DNA of 64,000 nucleotides from an uncultured Lachnospiraceae bacterium (GTDB taxonomy: Bacteria; Bacillota; Clostridia; Lachnospirales; Lachnospiraceae), in assembly GCA_910587715.1 (NCBI GenBank), contig CAJUMV010000003.1, positions 1 to 64,000 on the forward strand. Direction: 5' to 3'. Below the pieces are notes generated by a model, which had not been told where the DNA came from, made no database searches, and worked only from the letters and a program-made list of their open reading frames with translations. This document shows positions 28,311 through 37,006 of this stretch, piece after piece. Within the stretch, counting starts at the first letter, position 1, and each line of letters begins with the position of its first letter. Position numbers and translations under genes: made by a program.

Positions 28311-29057
28311 TTAAGTGGGTACACTTATGTGGAAAACTTCTTTGCCAAAACGGTCAAGTATCACAAAGGTATTTCCGCGCCATTCCGCTTTTGCGTATAA
28401 CTGGCTGCCCAGCCTGTCTACGTATTTTGTGCCGTTGTCCAGTATTTCTTGGCAGTAGACATTGCCCTTTCGGTCTGCAATTTTAATATGCCACCCTTCC
28501 CCTGTTTCGGCGGAAAGAATCCGGTATACATGTGCTGTCAGTCCATTGGTTTTGGAATGCCTTGTGAGTTTGTCGATGCGTTCTTCCCGCACAAAATGAC
28601 AGTCGGCAATATGCGCAAATGCCGTTTCTATTTTCTTGCAGACATCTTCGTGACAGTGACTGCGCTGTGCGATATCCAGCAAGGTGTTCCTCAAAATTTC
28701 CCAAATCACCATGGGTTCGGTATCGTCGTCGGCTGTTTCAAGCGCGGCTATACCCTCCTGTTCCAGATAATAGACTGAGATGTGAAAATTCTTATCATAA
28801 ATATATTTTTCGTTTCCCGGAACAGGGTGGACCTGATGGGCGCAAACGGTTATTTTTCCGCTGCCATCAATGACGGTTCCCTTGAGTTCTTCTTCAATCA
28901 TGCGGCACAGATAAAAACTTCTGTTGTACAGGGGCAGTTGGGTTTGCAGCCGTTTGCGGTGTAAATAGGCGCTTTTGGTATATACAGGCAATTGCGCTTC
29001 CATCTTTTCTTTTTCGGTTTTCTTATCGCCTTCCAACACAAGTGTGTGAAATTTCAT
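28311..29057 (-). CDS. Uncharacterised protein
   Basis: 248 residues, not recognised. It starts MKFHTLVLEGDKK behind a good AGGAGGACA site. The first 60 residues are basic (KSAYLHRKRLQTQLPLYNRSFYL); a middle region has several His and Cys residues (QRSHCHEDVCKK, ADCHFVREERIDK) and ends in a beta-rich part (IKIADRKGNVY, FVILDRFGKEVFHI). No signal peptide or membrane segment. It converges on the membrane-protein gene upstream and precedes TraX on the same strand, but 64 bp away. Confidence 0.62.
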   Translation of the reverse strand: MKFHTLVLEGDKKTEKEKMEAQLPVYTKSAYLHRKRLQTQLPLYNRSFYLCRMIEEELKGTVIDGSGKITVCAHQVHPVPGNEKYIYDKNFHISVYYLEQEGIAALETADDDTEPMVIWEILRNTLLDIAQRSHCHEDVCKKIETAFAHIADCHFVREERIDKLTRHSKTNGLTAHVYRILSAETGEGWHIKIADRKGNVYCQEILDNGTKYVDRLGSQLYAKAEWRGNTFVILDRFGKEVFHISVPT

Positions 29058-29121
29058 GGAAATGTCCTCCTGTAAATATTAGCTTTTATTCTTCGACTTT
29101 ACCTATAATGCGTGAATCAAT

Positions 29122-29886
29122 CTAAAAATTTGCCGTTCCCGTGGAGAAGCTGACGCCCCACAATACGACACGGATGATGCCGCACGCAGCAAGATGCAGT
29201 GGATAATAAATGTAAAATAGTTTCCCGATTCCTTTCATGGAACCGCGTTTCCCGTTATAAAGCCTTAAAAGAGGGATAGTCAGGCATGTGAATAACTGGA
29301 TAACGGCATACACTTTATCAATAAAGAAAAAGTATACATGGGCATATACTGCTGTCCATAACATCATATATGCCATCTGTTTTTTGAAATTTCCCCTGTA
29401 CAGCCCAATATATACGATCGCCATCGTCGCGATACAGCTCCAGTCGGACGGAAAAGTAATCAGGCAGACAAGGATGGTAATGCATATTTTTAGCCAGGGT
29501 TTCCACGGTTTCTGGTCATGTATGTACAAAAGAACCAGTCCCCACGCCAGCGACCAGACGACGCCTGTCTGGTTAAATGCGGTTGTCCGGAAAGGAATAA
29601 AAGGGATCCCAAAGCAGAAATTGTAGGCAAAGTGGGAGACTGCCGCCAGCAGAAACAACCGTGTGGCATATTTTTTGATATCGTGTGTGTAATGATAGCC
29701 CTCCGCAATAAAAAACCACATAATAGGTGCGGTCAGTCTGCCGATAATGTGAAACAAAATGACAAACCATTCTGTATTGTAGCCGGGAAACAATGTCCAT
29801 GTCAGATGGTCCAGCGTCATTGCCGTAATAGCGATTACCTTCAATTGATTCGCGTTTAATCCTTTTTCCCGAACGTTCTGTAACAT
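29122..29886 (-). CDS. TraX family membrane protein
   Basis: 254 residues from the ATG at 29886, chosen because AAAGGAGG is 7 bp upstream. Seven or eight hydrophobic segments. LKVIAITAMTLDHLTWTLFP and IGRLTAPIMWFFIAEGYHYT are the usual TraX/acyltransferase-like opening, with a conserved Asp-His. F-plasmid TraX acetylates pilin; chromosomal Firmicute members have no proven substrate. The PadR-type regulator gene ends 2 bp upstream, so the pair is one transcription unit and TraX is a likely PadR target. Confidence 0.85.
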   Translation of the reverse strand: MLQNVREKGLNANQLKVIAITAMTLDHLTWTLFPGYNTEWFVILFHIIGRLTAPIMWFFIAEGYHYTHDIKKYATRLFLLAAVSHFAYNFCFGIPFIPFRTTAFNQTGVVWSLAWGLVLLYIHDQKPWKPWLKICITILVCLITFPSDWSCIATMAIVYIGLYRGNFKKQMAYMMLWTAVYAHVYFFFIDKVYAVIQLFTCLTIPLLRLYNGKRGSMKGIGKLFYIYYPLHLAACGIIRVVLWGVSFSTGTANF

Positions 29887-29888
29887 GG

Positions 29889-30458
29889 TCATTCCTCCTT
29901 TATGTTTTGTGCATTTACAGCTTCCAATTGCTGAATACAGTGCTCCGCCCACTCGATGCAGTTTTTGATAAAGCGGTAACCAAAATCTACGGTAAACTGC
30001 CAGTACATAATCTGGTACATTTCCTTATTGGCGCCGTAGTGTTCTATGGCTTTGGGGGCAGCGCCCATTTTTTCAAGATATTCTTCGCAGTCTGTTTTAA
30101 AACGCCTTAGGATATCGGCGCTTTGGGCAGGGGGCATATTGCCGCCGAAGAAAATTTTCATCAGAAAGGCACTTTTAAACTGTGTGGCGTCTTCGCCTGC
30201 TCCTTCGGCAAGCCAGTCCAGAAATGCTTTTTTTCCTGTTTCCGTGATAGAAAAAATCTTTTTGTTCGGGCGGTCTGACTGAATGACCGTTTCGCCGCTG
30301 ATATAGCCATTCTTTTCCAATTTTTTCAGTTCCAAATAAATGTGGCTGCTCTGAGCGTGCCAGAAAAACTGCAGGGAGGATTCAAATGATTTGACCAAAT
30401 CATACCCGCTCATGGGTCCGTAATTCAGAAATCCTAAAATGCCGAATGTCAGAGACAT
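29889..30458 (-). CDS. PadR family transcriptional regulator
   Basis: 189 residues. The winged helix occupies residues 1-85 (FGILGFLNYGPMSGYDLVKSFESS, IYLELKKLEKNGYIS, ITETGKKAFLDWL), followed by the C-terminal helical PadR_C/VirR-like dimerisation domain. It forms a unit with traX, 2 bp apart. Two imperfect palindromes overlap its promoter, which fits autorepression. The inducing signal cannot be told. Confidence 0.88.
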   Translation of the reverse strand: MSLTFGILGFLNYGPMSGYDLVKSFESSLQFFWHAQSSHIYLELKKLEKNGYISGETVIQSDRPNKKIFSITETGKKAFLDWLAEGAGEDATQFKSAFLMKIFFGGNMPPAQSADILRRFKTDCEEYLEKMGAAPKAIEHYGANKEMYQIMYWQFTVDFGYRFIKNCIEWAEHCIQQLEAVNAQNIKEE

Positions 30459-30480
30459 AATGATAAATTCCTTTCACATT

Positions 30481-30514
30481 ATAGTATAAATTTATAATAG
30501 TATAAAATTATAAT
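30481..30514. repeat. Paired palindromic repeat at the padR promoter (likely operator)
   Basis: An 18-bp unit occurs at 30481-30498 and again at 30497-30514, differing at one position. The first contains the perfect 12-bp palindrome TATAAATTTATA, the second TATAAAATTATA. They overlap the -10 box and spacer of the padR promoter. Confidence 0.55.
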
Positions 30515-30522
30515 AATGGCAA
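30494..30522 (-). promoter_or_regulatory. Promoter of padR-traX
   Basis: Reading the minus strand: TTGCCA, 17-bp spacer, TATTAT. Confidence 0.6.
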
Positions 30523-30692
30523 GGAGTTTTAAAAAGTTGGTGATTATTTTGGGGGATTGCAACATTTCCCCGCATATGCTATCCTGATATCACTTGGAAC
30601 ATCTTTTTTATCTTTTGCCCTGTGGGCATCATAAGGAGCGTTTCGCTTAGATTTCCGAGAGACACTAAAAATAAATTTGTGAAAGGAAGAAT

Positions 30693-31148
30693 ATGGACAG
30701 AAAGGTTACGGTTATTGTCGGAGTAAATGGGGAGAAAATTGTTTTGATTAATGATGTTTCGTTTAAAGGAAAAAGAAAAGAAGATACTTGTTCTGAAAAC
30801 AGGCTTGCCTTAAAAGGCGCTGTCGCAAAGGCGAAAGCAAATGCCTCACAGGGAATACCGGAGTTAATTCAAATTGCAACGAATAGGCAATATTCTGAGA
30901 ACTACAAAAGTAAACATGATAAAAATGCAAAATATGGATGGTATCGGTATGATGTGCGATTTGCACTTCCAACAATTGATGATAAAAGTGGTGAGATTTG
31001 TCGCTATAATGTGTATTTTGCAAGAATGCTTGTGCGGCATAGTGCGGATGGCAAAAAATATCTTTATGATATCTTAGCAATAAAAAAAGAAACGAGCAGC
31101 CCGCTTGAGTATATACTGTACGGTGAAAACCCATCTCTTTTGAAATGA
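30693..31148 (+). CDS. LPD3-like domain protein, possible mobile-element remnant
   Basis: 151 residues behind a GAAAGGAAG site. The C-terminal part, YNVYFARMLVRHSADGKKYLYDILAIKKETSSP, is cited here only by its ends YNVYFARML and YDILAIKKETS; it resembles the C-terminal LPD3-type domain of large polyvalent phage/conjugative-element proteins. The first 60 residues look like an independent start rather than the end of a giant protein. AT-rich compared with its neighbours, with no element genes around it, so it may be a stranded remnant. Function unknown. Confidence 0.5.
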   Translation: MDRKVTVIVGVNGEKIVLINDVSFKGKRKEDTCSENRLALKGAVAKAKANASQGIPELIQIATNRQYSENYKSKHDKNAKYGWYRYDVRFALPTIDDKSGEICRYNVYFARMLVRHSADGKKYLYDILAIKKETSSPLEYILYGENPSLLK

Positions 31149-31409
31149 TTATACATATATGGTGCGACGGATGTCAATAGAAAATTTAGGATGGATGAAA
31201 GGATTAAAAATTTTTTCAACTTTTTTTGAGGTTGTAATTTCTTATGCCAATATGTAAAATAGAAACATATGAAAAGGGGGAGTACAAGAAAGAAAAGGAG
31301 TGAAGTGTTTGGTGAAGAAGACCACGGTATCATAGCAATGGCTATGACATATGAAAAATAATTGTGATAGCCATTGCGTTTCCTAAAGAGAACAGATTAG
31401 GAGGCGGCT
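31149..31409. other. AT-rich gap with an 11-bp inverted repeat
   Basis: No convincing gene. GCAATGGCTAT at 31335-31345 and its exact complement ATAGCCATTGC at 31367-31377 form a hairpin with a 21-base loop, 33 bp before the next start codon. No T run follows, so it may be an operator or mRNA structure rather than a terminator. Confidence 0.5.
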
Positions 31410-31706
31410 ATGAGCTATAGACGGGCAGATGAAATTCTGCCGGAAAATATTCTTGAGATTCTGCAGACGTATGTGAGCGGTGAGGCGATTTACGTGCCTA
31501 AGAAAAAGGAGTGCAGAAGAAGATGGGGTTCGTCCACGGGCGTGAACGAGACGCTCCGGGTCAGAAACGAACAGATTCTGGAACAGCACCGAAATGGCAC
31601 GTCCACAAAGGAACTGGCGTTACAATACTATCTGACGGAAAAGAGCATACAGCGGATTCTCAGGGAAATGAAGAAACCTCCTATAGAACAACGTTCATTT
31701 GATTAG
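31410..31706 (+). CDS. CD3324 family small helix-turn-helix protein
   Basis: 98 residues. SYRRADEILPENILEILQ at the start and YVPKKKECRRRWGSSTG are the family signature. The C-terminal half is a Mor/HTH-like helix-turn-helix (STKELALQYYLTEKSIQRIL). Probable DNA-binding protein of unknown target. AGGAGGC site. 12 bp ahead of the RNHCP gene, probably one operon closed by the terminator at 32152. Confidence 0.8.
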   Translation: MSYRRADEILPENILEILQTYVSGEAIYVPKKKECRRRWGSSTGVNETLRVRNEQILEQHRNGTSTKELALQYYLTEKSIQRILREMKKPPIEQRSFD

Positions 31707-31718
31707 GAGGGAATAAAA

Positions 31719-32144
31719 TTGAATAGAGAAAATAAAAGAAAAACATTTGAAAAAGGATATTATAAAAGTCATGCCTGCAACGAAATGTTTGTATGCAAGG
31801 TTTGCGGGCGGCAGGTCGTGCCGGATGGCGCGGGCAGTAAGCATAGAAACCACTGCCCGAATTGTCTGACCAGTCTGCATGTGGATATCGAGCCGGGGGA
31901 CCGTGCTTCGGACTGTGGTGGTTATATGGAACCCGTGGCGGTCTGGGTCAGAAAAAACGGCGAGTGGGCGATTATACACCGCTGCCGACAGTGCGGGCAG
32001 ATGAGTTCCAACCGCATTGCGGCGGACGACAATCCCATGAAACTGATGTCCATTGCGATGAAACCGCTCACCTCATCTCCGTTTCCGATTGAACGGATAG
32101 AGGAGATGACAAGGCTGATGGGCGGGGCGGGCAGTATATCCTGA
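31719..32144 (+). CDS. RNHCP domain protein
   Basis: 141 residues starting from TTG, 7 bp after AGGAGGG. Two zinc-knuckle-like sets flank the naming motif: CKVCGRQVV, then HRNHCPNCLTSLHVD, then CRQCGQMSSNRIAADDNP. This fits the RNHCP family (PF12647), a small presumed metal-binding protein without known function. It is co-transcribed with the CD3324-type gene. Confidence 0.85.
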   Translation: MNRENKRKTFEKGYYKSHACNEMFVCKVCGRQVVPDGAGSKHRNHCPNCLTSLHVDIEPGDRASDCGGYMEPVAVWVRKNGEWAIIHRCRQCGQMSSNRIAADDNPMKLMSIAMKPLTSSPFPIERIEEMTRLMGGAGSIS

Positions 32145-32151
32145 ATTTTGA

Positions 32152-32185
32152 GGGGCGTATGGCAATTCATACGCCCTTTTTCTTT
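32152..32185 (+). terminator. Terminator after the RNHCP gene
   Basis: GGGCGTATG / CATACGCCC perfect 9-bp stem, 6-base loop, T-rich tail. Confidence 0.9.
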
Positions 32186-32326
32186 TTCTGGGAATTGTCG
32201 GAATGGAAAGAAAGCGGTATCATTATTTGAAGGACAAAAGAGAGGAATTGAGGGACAGAATAGTCATACAGGGATTTTTATGATAAGATAATTTTGTGGC
32301 TGAAATAGAAGGGAGACGGAAGCATT

Positions 32327-33109
32327 ATGCCGATTATTAAGGGACTGGAATGGACATTCGACACGGTGGCGGCGCAGTATGAAAAACTGAGACCGGAATA
32401 TGTGCCGGAGTTATATGAAGATATTTTTCGACACAAACAGATTGACCAGACAAGTTGTGCTTTGGAGGTGGGAATCGGCGGCGGGCAGGCGACGCTCCCG
32501 ATTGTAAAGACGGGATGTAAAGTGACCGCCGTGGAATACGGAGAGAATTTTTCGCAGTTATGCCGCCAGAAGTTTTGGGAATTTCCCGGCTTTTCGGTGG
32601 TGACGTCCAAATTCGAGGACTTCGCCGGAGAGAGCGGTTCCTATGACCTGATTTATTCAGCGTCCGCCTTTCATTGGGTGCCGGAGGAAATCGGATATCC
32701 GAAAGTATTTGAGCTATTGAAAAGCGGCGGCGTATTTGCGCGCTTTGCAAACCACCCGTACAAAGATAAGGGCAGGGAGGAAATGTCTCAGGCAATTCAG
32801 AAAGTATATGATGCGTATATGCCAAACGCCATGGAGGGCAGCGAGTACGGCGAAAAGGAGGCAAAGGAGAGGGCAGAGACTGCGCGAAAGTACGGGTTTA
32901 CGGATATCGGTTACAAACTTTACCACAGGACGCGCAGCTTTACGGCGAAAGAGTATACCGCCCTTCTGGGAACCTATTCGGACCATATGGTGATAGAAGA
33001 GGAGACGAGGAAAAAATTTTTTGCGGAGATTGAGCAGGTAATCAACCAATTCGGGGGACAGATTACCCTATATGATACGATTGATTTAGAGCTTGCGAGG
33101 AAACCGTAA
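32327..33109 (+). CDS. Class I SAM-dependent methyltransferase
   Basis: 260 residues. SAM motif I is ALEVGIGGGQATLPI at about residues 43-57; YDLIYSASAFHWVP near residue 105 and LLKSGGVFARF near 130 are the following motifs. It resembles small-molecule methyltransferases of the UbiE/SmtA-like type, substrate unknown. A second, damaged methyltransferase follows. Confidence 0.85.
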   Translation: MPIIKGLEWTFDTVAAQYEKLRPEYVPELYEDIFRHKQIDQTSCALEVGIGGGQATLPIVKTGCKVTAVEYGENFSQLCRQKFWEFPGFSVVTSKFEDFAGESGSYDLIYSASAFHWVPEEIGYPKVFELLKSGGVFARFANHPYKDKGREEMSQAIQKVYDAYMPNAMEGSEYGEKEAKERAETARKYGFTDIGYKLYHRTRSFTAKEYTALLGTYSDHMVIEEETRKKFFAEIEQVINQFGGQITLYDTIDLELARKP

Positions 33110-33152
33110 AAAGTAGAAAGATAAGCTTGTGCCGCATTGAAATGAGGAAATA

Positions 33153-33806
33153 TATGGACAGTGAAAAAATCATTGGTAACAACAAAAGGTACTGGAGATA
33201 TGCTGTGGAAGCGGTCATTCTTTAAAGTATCTGGGAGACAGGAAGGCGGCGGAGCTTTGGGGATTGGACATATCGCAAACGCTACTTGCACATGCCGAAG
33301 CATATTTAAAACAAAACGGTTATCAGGCGAAACTGTTGTGTGCTTCCATGGAAGAAAATGCAGATATTCCCACCGATTATTTTGACTATTTGTATTCCAT
33401 TTATGGAATTGGGTGGACGACCGACTTGCTGGGAACGTTCCAAAAGATAGCATCCTATTTGAAAAAGGGCGGAATTTTTATTTTTAGCTGGCATCATACA
33501 TTAAATTATTGTGTGTCATGGTCCTGCGAGGAACGGGATATCATTGAAGATGGAAAATTGAATCTCACAAGAAGTTATTTTGACGAATCCTATTTTAAAA
33601 TGCCTGTCCATGACAGCGAAATCATTTTATACAACCGGAAAATATCGACATATATCAATGCGCTGGCGGATGCCGGGTTTGTCATCGAGCGGATGGTGGA
33701 GCAGAACGACCGAGAGACAATGGAGAATTTGGATGATAGGAGTACCAAGGCGAAAAAGGGGAGAATGTGCCCGATTTCGATGTGTTTTAAGGCGAGGAAG
33801 CGGTAG
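33153..33806 (+). pseudogene. Class I SAM-dependent methyltransferase, N-terminal deletion with frameshift
   Basis: The start MDSEKIIGNNKRYW is in one frame and stops at 33224. The body of the protein is in the frame of positions 33180-33806: VLEICCGSGHSLKYLG (SAM motif I), AELWGLDISQTLL, YSIYGIGWTTDL, ASYLKKGGIFIFSW, ending MCFKARKR. In relatives a stretch of several dozen residues lies between the two parts; here they abut near 33180, out of frame, and the second frame has a TAA at 33177. The only usual start left inside it is TTG at 33264, after motif I. Probably inactive. Confidence 0.7.
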
Positions 33807-33820
33807 GGAGGAAGAGACTT

Positions 33821-34612
33821 ATGAAGAAAAGGAAAATAGTGATGGTGGTAGGCGCAGTCATGCTTGTGCTTTCTGCGTGCGGGCAGACAGAGAGCGCAGA
33901 AGGGACGCAGGAGGATGCGGGGAGTCTTATCATTGAAAAAATTGTTGATGAGGACGAGGTTCAAAAAACGCAGGCGCCTGATTCAGTCACTCCAGATTCT
34001 TCAGATGGCACCGAAGAGGAGGAACCGTCAGCAACTACAGAAGGTGATGTGCCGGAAAAGAAGGATAGCACAAACTCGGCAGAGATTCCCGAAGAGAAAG
34101 GGAAGGAGGCATCTGATGAAGCGCAGACAAAAGAATCGGCAGGAACCGGAAATCCCCTGTATGAAGCGTTTCTGAAAAATGAAACCAGCGCAGCAAATCC
34201 ATACGTGGAAGGTATGGAGCTGACCGTTATGGATGATGAAAAGTATGAATCCGAATTTGAGGACGCACGGAAGAAGTACGCTTACGTGGATGTAAATGCG
34301 GATGACAATCCGGAGCTTATTTTCAAAATAAGTTCCGATACAAGTGAATTGATGTATATTTTGGGAATTTGCGATAACGAACTGACTTGTTTTGACGTAT
34401 TTGAGTCGCATACGAGAAATATTTCGTTTAGCGTGTACGATTATGGTCTGGTTTGGGAGATTCGAAATGATGACGGCTTTGAAATGACGCTCTATTCTTA
34501 TACAGCGGACGGACAGCAGGTGAGAGCCAGACGTTTTACGGAAGAAGACGATGCTGATCTTGCGGCGCAAGAGGGAGAAGAACCGGAATGGATCGACTGG
34601 CAATATCATTAA
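33821..34612 (+). CDS. Lipoprotein of unknown function
   Basis: 263 residues. The signal peptide ends in the lipobox LSAC (Cys20), predicting a membrane-anchored lipoprotein. A Glu/Asp/Thr/Pro-rich linker (residues 25-110) is followed by a C-terminal domain of about 150 residues with YAYVDVNADDNPELIFKIS, a pattern seen in small secreted clostridial domains with EF-hand-like Asp runs. Good AGGAAG site. It stands alone, closed by a terminator. Confidence 0.75.
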   Translation: MKKRKIVMVVGAVMLVLSACGQTESAEGTQEDAGSLIIEKIVDEDEVQKTQAPDSVTPDSSDGTEEEEPSATTEGDVPEKKDSTNSAEIPEEKGKEASDEAQTKESAGTGNPLYEAFLKNETSAANPYVEGMELTVMDDEKYESEFEDARKKYAYVDVNADDNPELIFKISSDTSELMYILGICDNELTCFDVFESHTRNISFSVYDYGLVWEIRNDDGFEMTLYSYTADGQQVRARRFTEEDDADLAAQEGEEPEWIDWQYH

Positions 34613-34630
34613 CGTTACGATTGGCATATA

Positions 34631-34664
34631 AACAGCAGGTCTGAAAAGATTTGCTGTTTTTTTA
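34631..34664 (+). terminator. Terminator after the lipoprotein gene
   Basis: AACAGCA / TGCTGTT stem with an inner GTCT/AGAT pairing, followed by seven T. Confidence 0.75.
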
Positions 34665-34771
34665 ATCCTTTTTATGGTTTGTCCCGTTATTATAATTAGG
34701 AAACGCTGATTAGAGTGTTTTTGTGCTGGATTTTTGCGGAATGGTGTCTTAGCGGAAGGGGGCGGAACCAT

Positions 34772-35290
34772 GTGAGCGACGACGAACTGATTGACAGAAT
34801 CAAGGGCGGGGACGAAGCGGCGGCGGAAGAACTGATTGACCGTTATTACGCTGCCATCCTGCGCTATTGCGGCTGGCACTGTTCCGACCCGGAGAGGGCG
34901 GAGGATTTGACGCAGGAAACTTTTTTGAAGCTGTTCCGGAGCCTGCCGCGATACAAGGGCAAAAATAAATTCAAAGCCTATCTGTACACAATCGCCAACC
35001 GTCTTTGTATTGACGAGAGCAGGAAAATGCCTTTTTATTCGCTGGAAGATGCGGCAGAAATCGCGGGCGGGCATAATGAGATTGCACAGGCAGAGAACAG
35101 GGAGGAGCTTCGGCGTCTGCTTGGTGTTTTATCGGAGGTACAGAGGGAGGCGGTGATTCTCCGTTTCGGGCAGGAGCTTGGGTTTGCGGAGATTGCAAAG
35201 GTGATGGGCTGCAGTATGCGGACGGCGCAGAGCCGGGTCAGGAATGCGCTGCGGCTGATGAAAAAATCGTCGCTCGGCAGCGACGATTAA
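34772..35290 (+). CDS. ECF-type RNA polymerase sigma factor
   Basis: 172 residues from a GTG that follows AAGGGGGCGG. Region 2 is near residues 10-75 (DPERAEDLTQETFLKLFRSLPRY), region 4 near 110-165 (LSEVQREAVILRFGQELGFAEIAKVMGC and TAQSRVRNALRLMKK). No dedicated anti-sigma gene with a zinc motif follows; the next genes are a membrane protein and an ABC transporter, likely targets or partners. A GAGAATGC-TTC-GCATTCTC hairpin without T run lies directly behind the stop. Confidence 0.9.
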   Translation: MSDDELIDRIKGGDEAAAEELIDRYYAAILRYCGWHCSDPERAEDLTQETFLKLFRSLPRYKGKNKFKAYLYTIANRLCIDESRKMPFYSLEDAAEIAGGHNEIAQAENREELRRLLGVLSEVQREAVILRFGQELGFAEIAKVMGCSMRTAQSRVRNALRLMKKSSLGSDD

Positions 35291-35309
35291 GAGAATGCTT
35301 CGCATTCTC
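35291..35309 (+). other. Perfect 8-bp hairpin after the sigma factor gene
   Basis: GAGAATGC, TTC loop, GCATTCTC. No T run, so a processing or stability element is more likely than a terminator; the sigma factor and downstream genes are probably co-transcribed. Confidence 0.45.
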
Positions 35310-35363
35310 CTGAAATGATTTATACTGTCGCAATTTTATAATAAGCGAGAAGGGAGTGTGGGG

Positions 35364-36131
35364 ATGAAAGATAGAGAGTGGAAAACATATCTGGAAGGTT
35401 CCTTGCAAAAGGGAGCGGCGGTGCGTTCCGAAAAAAAGGAAGAGACTGTGGCGCGGTGCAGGGAAATCATGCGGGAGCAGGCGGTAAGTCCAGCGGGGGA
35501 GAGAACGGGCTTCTGGCAGTTTCTGTCGGATGTATTCCGGTTCGAGGGACTGTCGATTTTCGGGCTGCAGGCGGGGGCGCTATTTTTAGTCTGCATACAG
35601 ATTGGGATTATAAACGACGTATCGCATTATATTCCCGCCTTTACGCCACTGTTTGCGCTGGCTGTCATGCCGCCGCTGTTTCGCAGCCAGTATTACAAAA
35701 TGGGCGAGATGGAGGCGGTGACGAGGGCGTCGGGAGCGGAAATCACGCTTGCCAAGCTGATTCTTGCGGGAGCGGCGAATCTGCTCTGTATGACAGTGGT
35801 TTTATGTATGGTGATCCATGTGCGGCAGTCAGGCGACGGAATAGGGCAGATGATTTTATACGGGCTGGTGCCGTATCTGGTTTGCATGTCAGCGTTACTG
35901 AGGTTCATCAGACTGCAAAGAAAGGAAAAGATTCCTTTCTGCGCTGTGGCGACGGCGGGTTCCTGTGTAATTTGGGGCATATCGGCAAAGGCGCTGCCGC
36001 AGATGTATGAGACGTCCGCGACGGGGGTGTGGCTGATTTTGTTTGCTGTCTTTGCCGGATTTTTTGGCAGGGAAATCGGTTTTATTTTGGAGAGAAAGAG
36101 GGAGGGAAAACTTTATGGAATTATCAATTGA
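35364..36131 (+). CDS. Multi-pass membrane protein, sigma factor/ABC operon
   Basis: 255 residues from the ATG at 35364. A soluble N-terminal part of 60 residues (KDREWKTYLEGSLQK, EETVARCREIM) is followed by six hydrophobic segments. The position right after an ECF sigma gene, with a cytoplasmic N-terminal part, would fit an anti-sigma-like regulator, but no known anti-sigma motif is visible; it could equally be an ABC permease partner. It overlaps the ABC ATPase gene by 17 bp. Confidence 0.6.
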   Translation: MKDREWKTYLEGSLQKGAAVRSEKKEETVARCREIMREQAVSPAGERTGFWQFLSDVFRFEGLSIFGLQAGALFLVCIQIGIINDVSHYIPAFTPLFALAVMPPLFRSQYYKMGEMEAVTRASGAEITLAKLILAGAANLLCMTVVLCMVIHVRQSGDGIGQMILYGLVPYLVCMSALLRFIRLQRKEKIPFCAVATAGSCVIWGISAKALPQMYETSATGVWLILFAVFAGFFGREIGFILERKREGKLYGIIN

Positions 36132-36975
36132 CCGTCTGACGAAACAGTATGGCAGGAAAATTGCGGTGGACTGCGTCAGCACGGTTTTACGATCGGGCGT
36201 ATACGGACTGTTAGGGGAAAACGGCGCAGGGAAAACGACGTTGATGCGTATGCTGTGCGCCATTCTGGAACCCACTTCCGGGGAGGTGTTTCTGGACGGC
36301 AGGGAAGTGACCTCCATGGGAGGGGATTATCGGGATTTATTGGGGTACCTGCCGCAGGATTTCGGTTATTACCCAAACTATACGGCGAAGGAGTTCCTGC
36401 TGTATATGGCGGCGCTCAAGGGCATACCCAGAGATGTGGCAGGGAGCCGGACAAAGGAGCTTTTGGAGGTCGTAGGCTTAAGCGAGTCGGCGTCGAAAAA
36501 GATAAAGACCTTTTCGGGCGGCATGAAACAGCGGGTGGGAATCGCGCAGGCACTTTTGAACGAGCCGAAGCTTCTGATTCTGGACGAGCCGACCGCCGGG
36601 CTTGACCCGAAGGAGCGGGTGCGTTTCCGCAATATGATTTCCGACTATGCGGCGGGCAGGATTGTCATTCTGTCCACCCACATCGTGTCGGATATCGAGG
36701 CTATCGCCGATGAGGTACTGCTGATGAAAAAAGGAAAGCTGGTATCGCAGGGCACGGTTTCTGCATTGACAAAAGGGGCGGAAGGAAAGGTTTGGGAGCT
36801 GACGGTTCCCCAGACAGAGACGAAAAGCTGGCAGGATAAGGCGGCGGTCGCTAATCTGCGGCATGAAGGGGAACAGGTGGTGCTGCGCATTTTGGCGGAA
36901 GAGAAACCAGCGGAGGGGGCGGTGTCCTGTGAGGCGACCTTGGAGGATTTATATCTGCAGAGTTTCCGCGAGTAA
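36115..36975 (+). CDS. ABC transporter ATP-binding protein
   Basis: 286 residues. Walker A GENGAGKT at about residue 34, Q-loop LPQDFGYYP, signature FSGGMKQRVGIAQALL, Walker B LLILDEPTAGLD and switch His in STHIVSD. The type resembles antibiotic/bacteriocin or lipid exporters (CcmA-like). It starts inside the preceding gene and pairs with the permease at 37007. An ECF sigma factor two genes upstream suggests envelope-stress control. Confidence 0.92.
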   Translation: MELSIDRLTKQYGRKIAVDCVSTVLRSGVYGLLGENGAGKTTLMRMLCAILEPTSGEVFLDGREVTSMGGDYRDLLGYLPQDFGYYPNYTAKEFLLYMAALKGIPRDVAGSRTKELLEVVGLSESASKKIKTFSGGMKQRVGIAQALLNEPKLLILDEPTAGLDPKERVRFRNMISDYAAGRIVILSTHIVSDIEAIADEVLLMKKGKLVSQGTVSALTKGAEGKVWELTVPQTETKSWQDKAAVANLRHEGEQVVLRILAEEKPAEGAVSCEATLEDLYLQSFRE

Positions 36976-37006
36976 GAGTTGAGTAAGAGTCAGGAGGAAG
37001 TTTACA

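Noticed and set aside
31064..31333. Minus-strand frame with a hydrophobic segment
   Set aside because: Overlaps the LPD3-like gene, has no ribosome site, and the hydrophobicity comes from AT-rich DNA.
33161..33385. Independent small protein in the 5' part of the broken methyltransferase
   Set aside because: No family resemblance; the frame crosses the deletion junction of the pseudogene.
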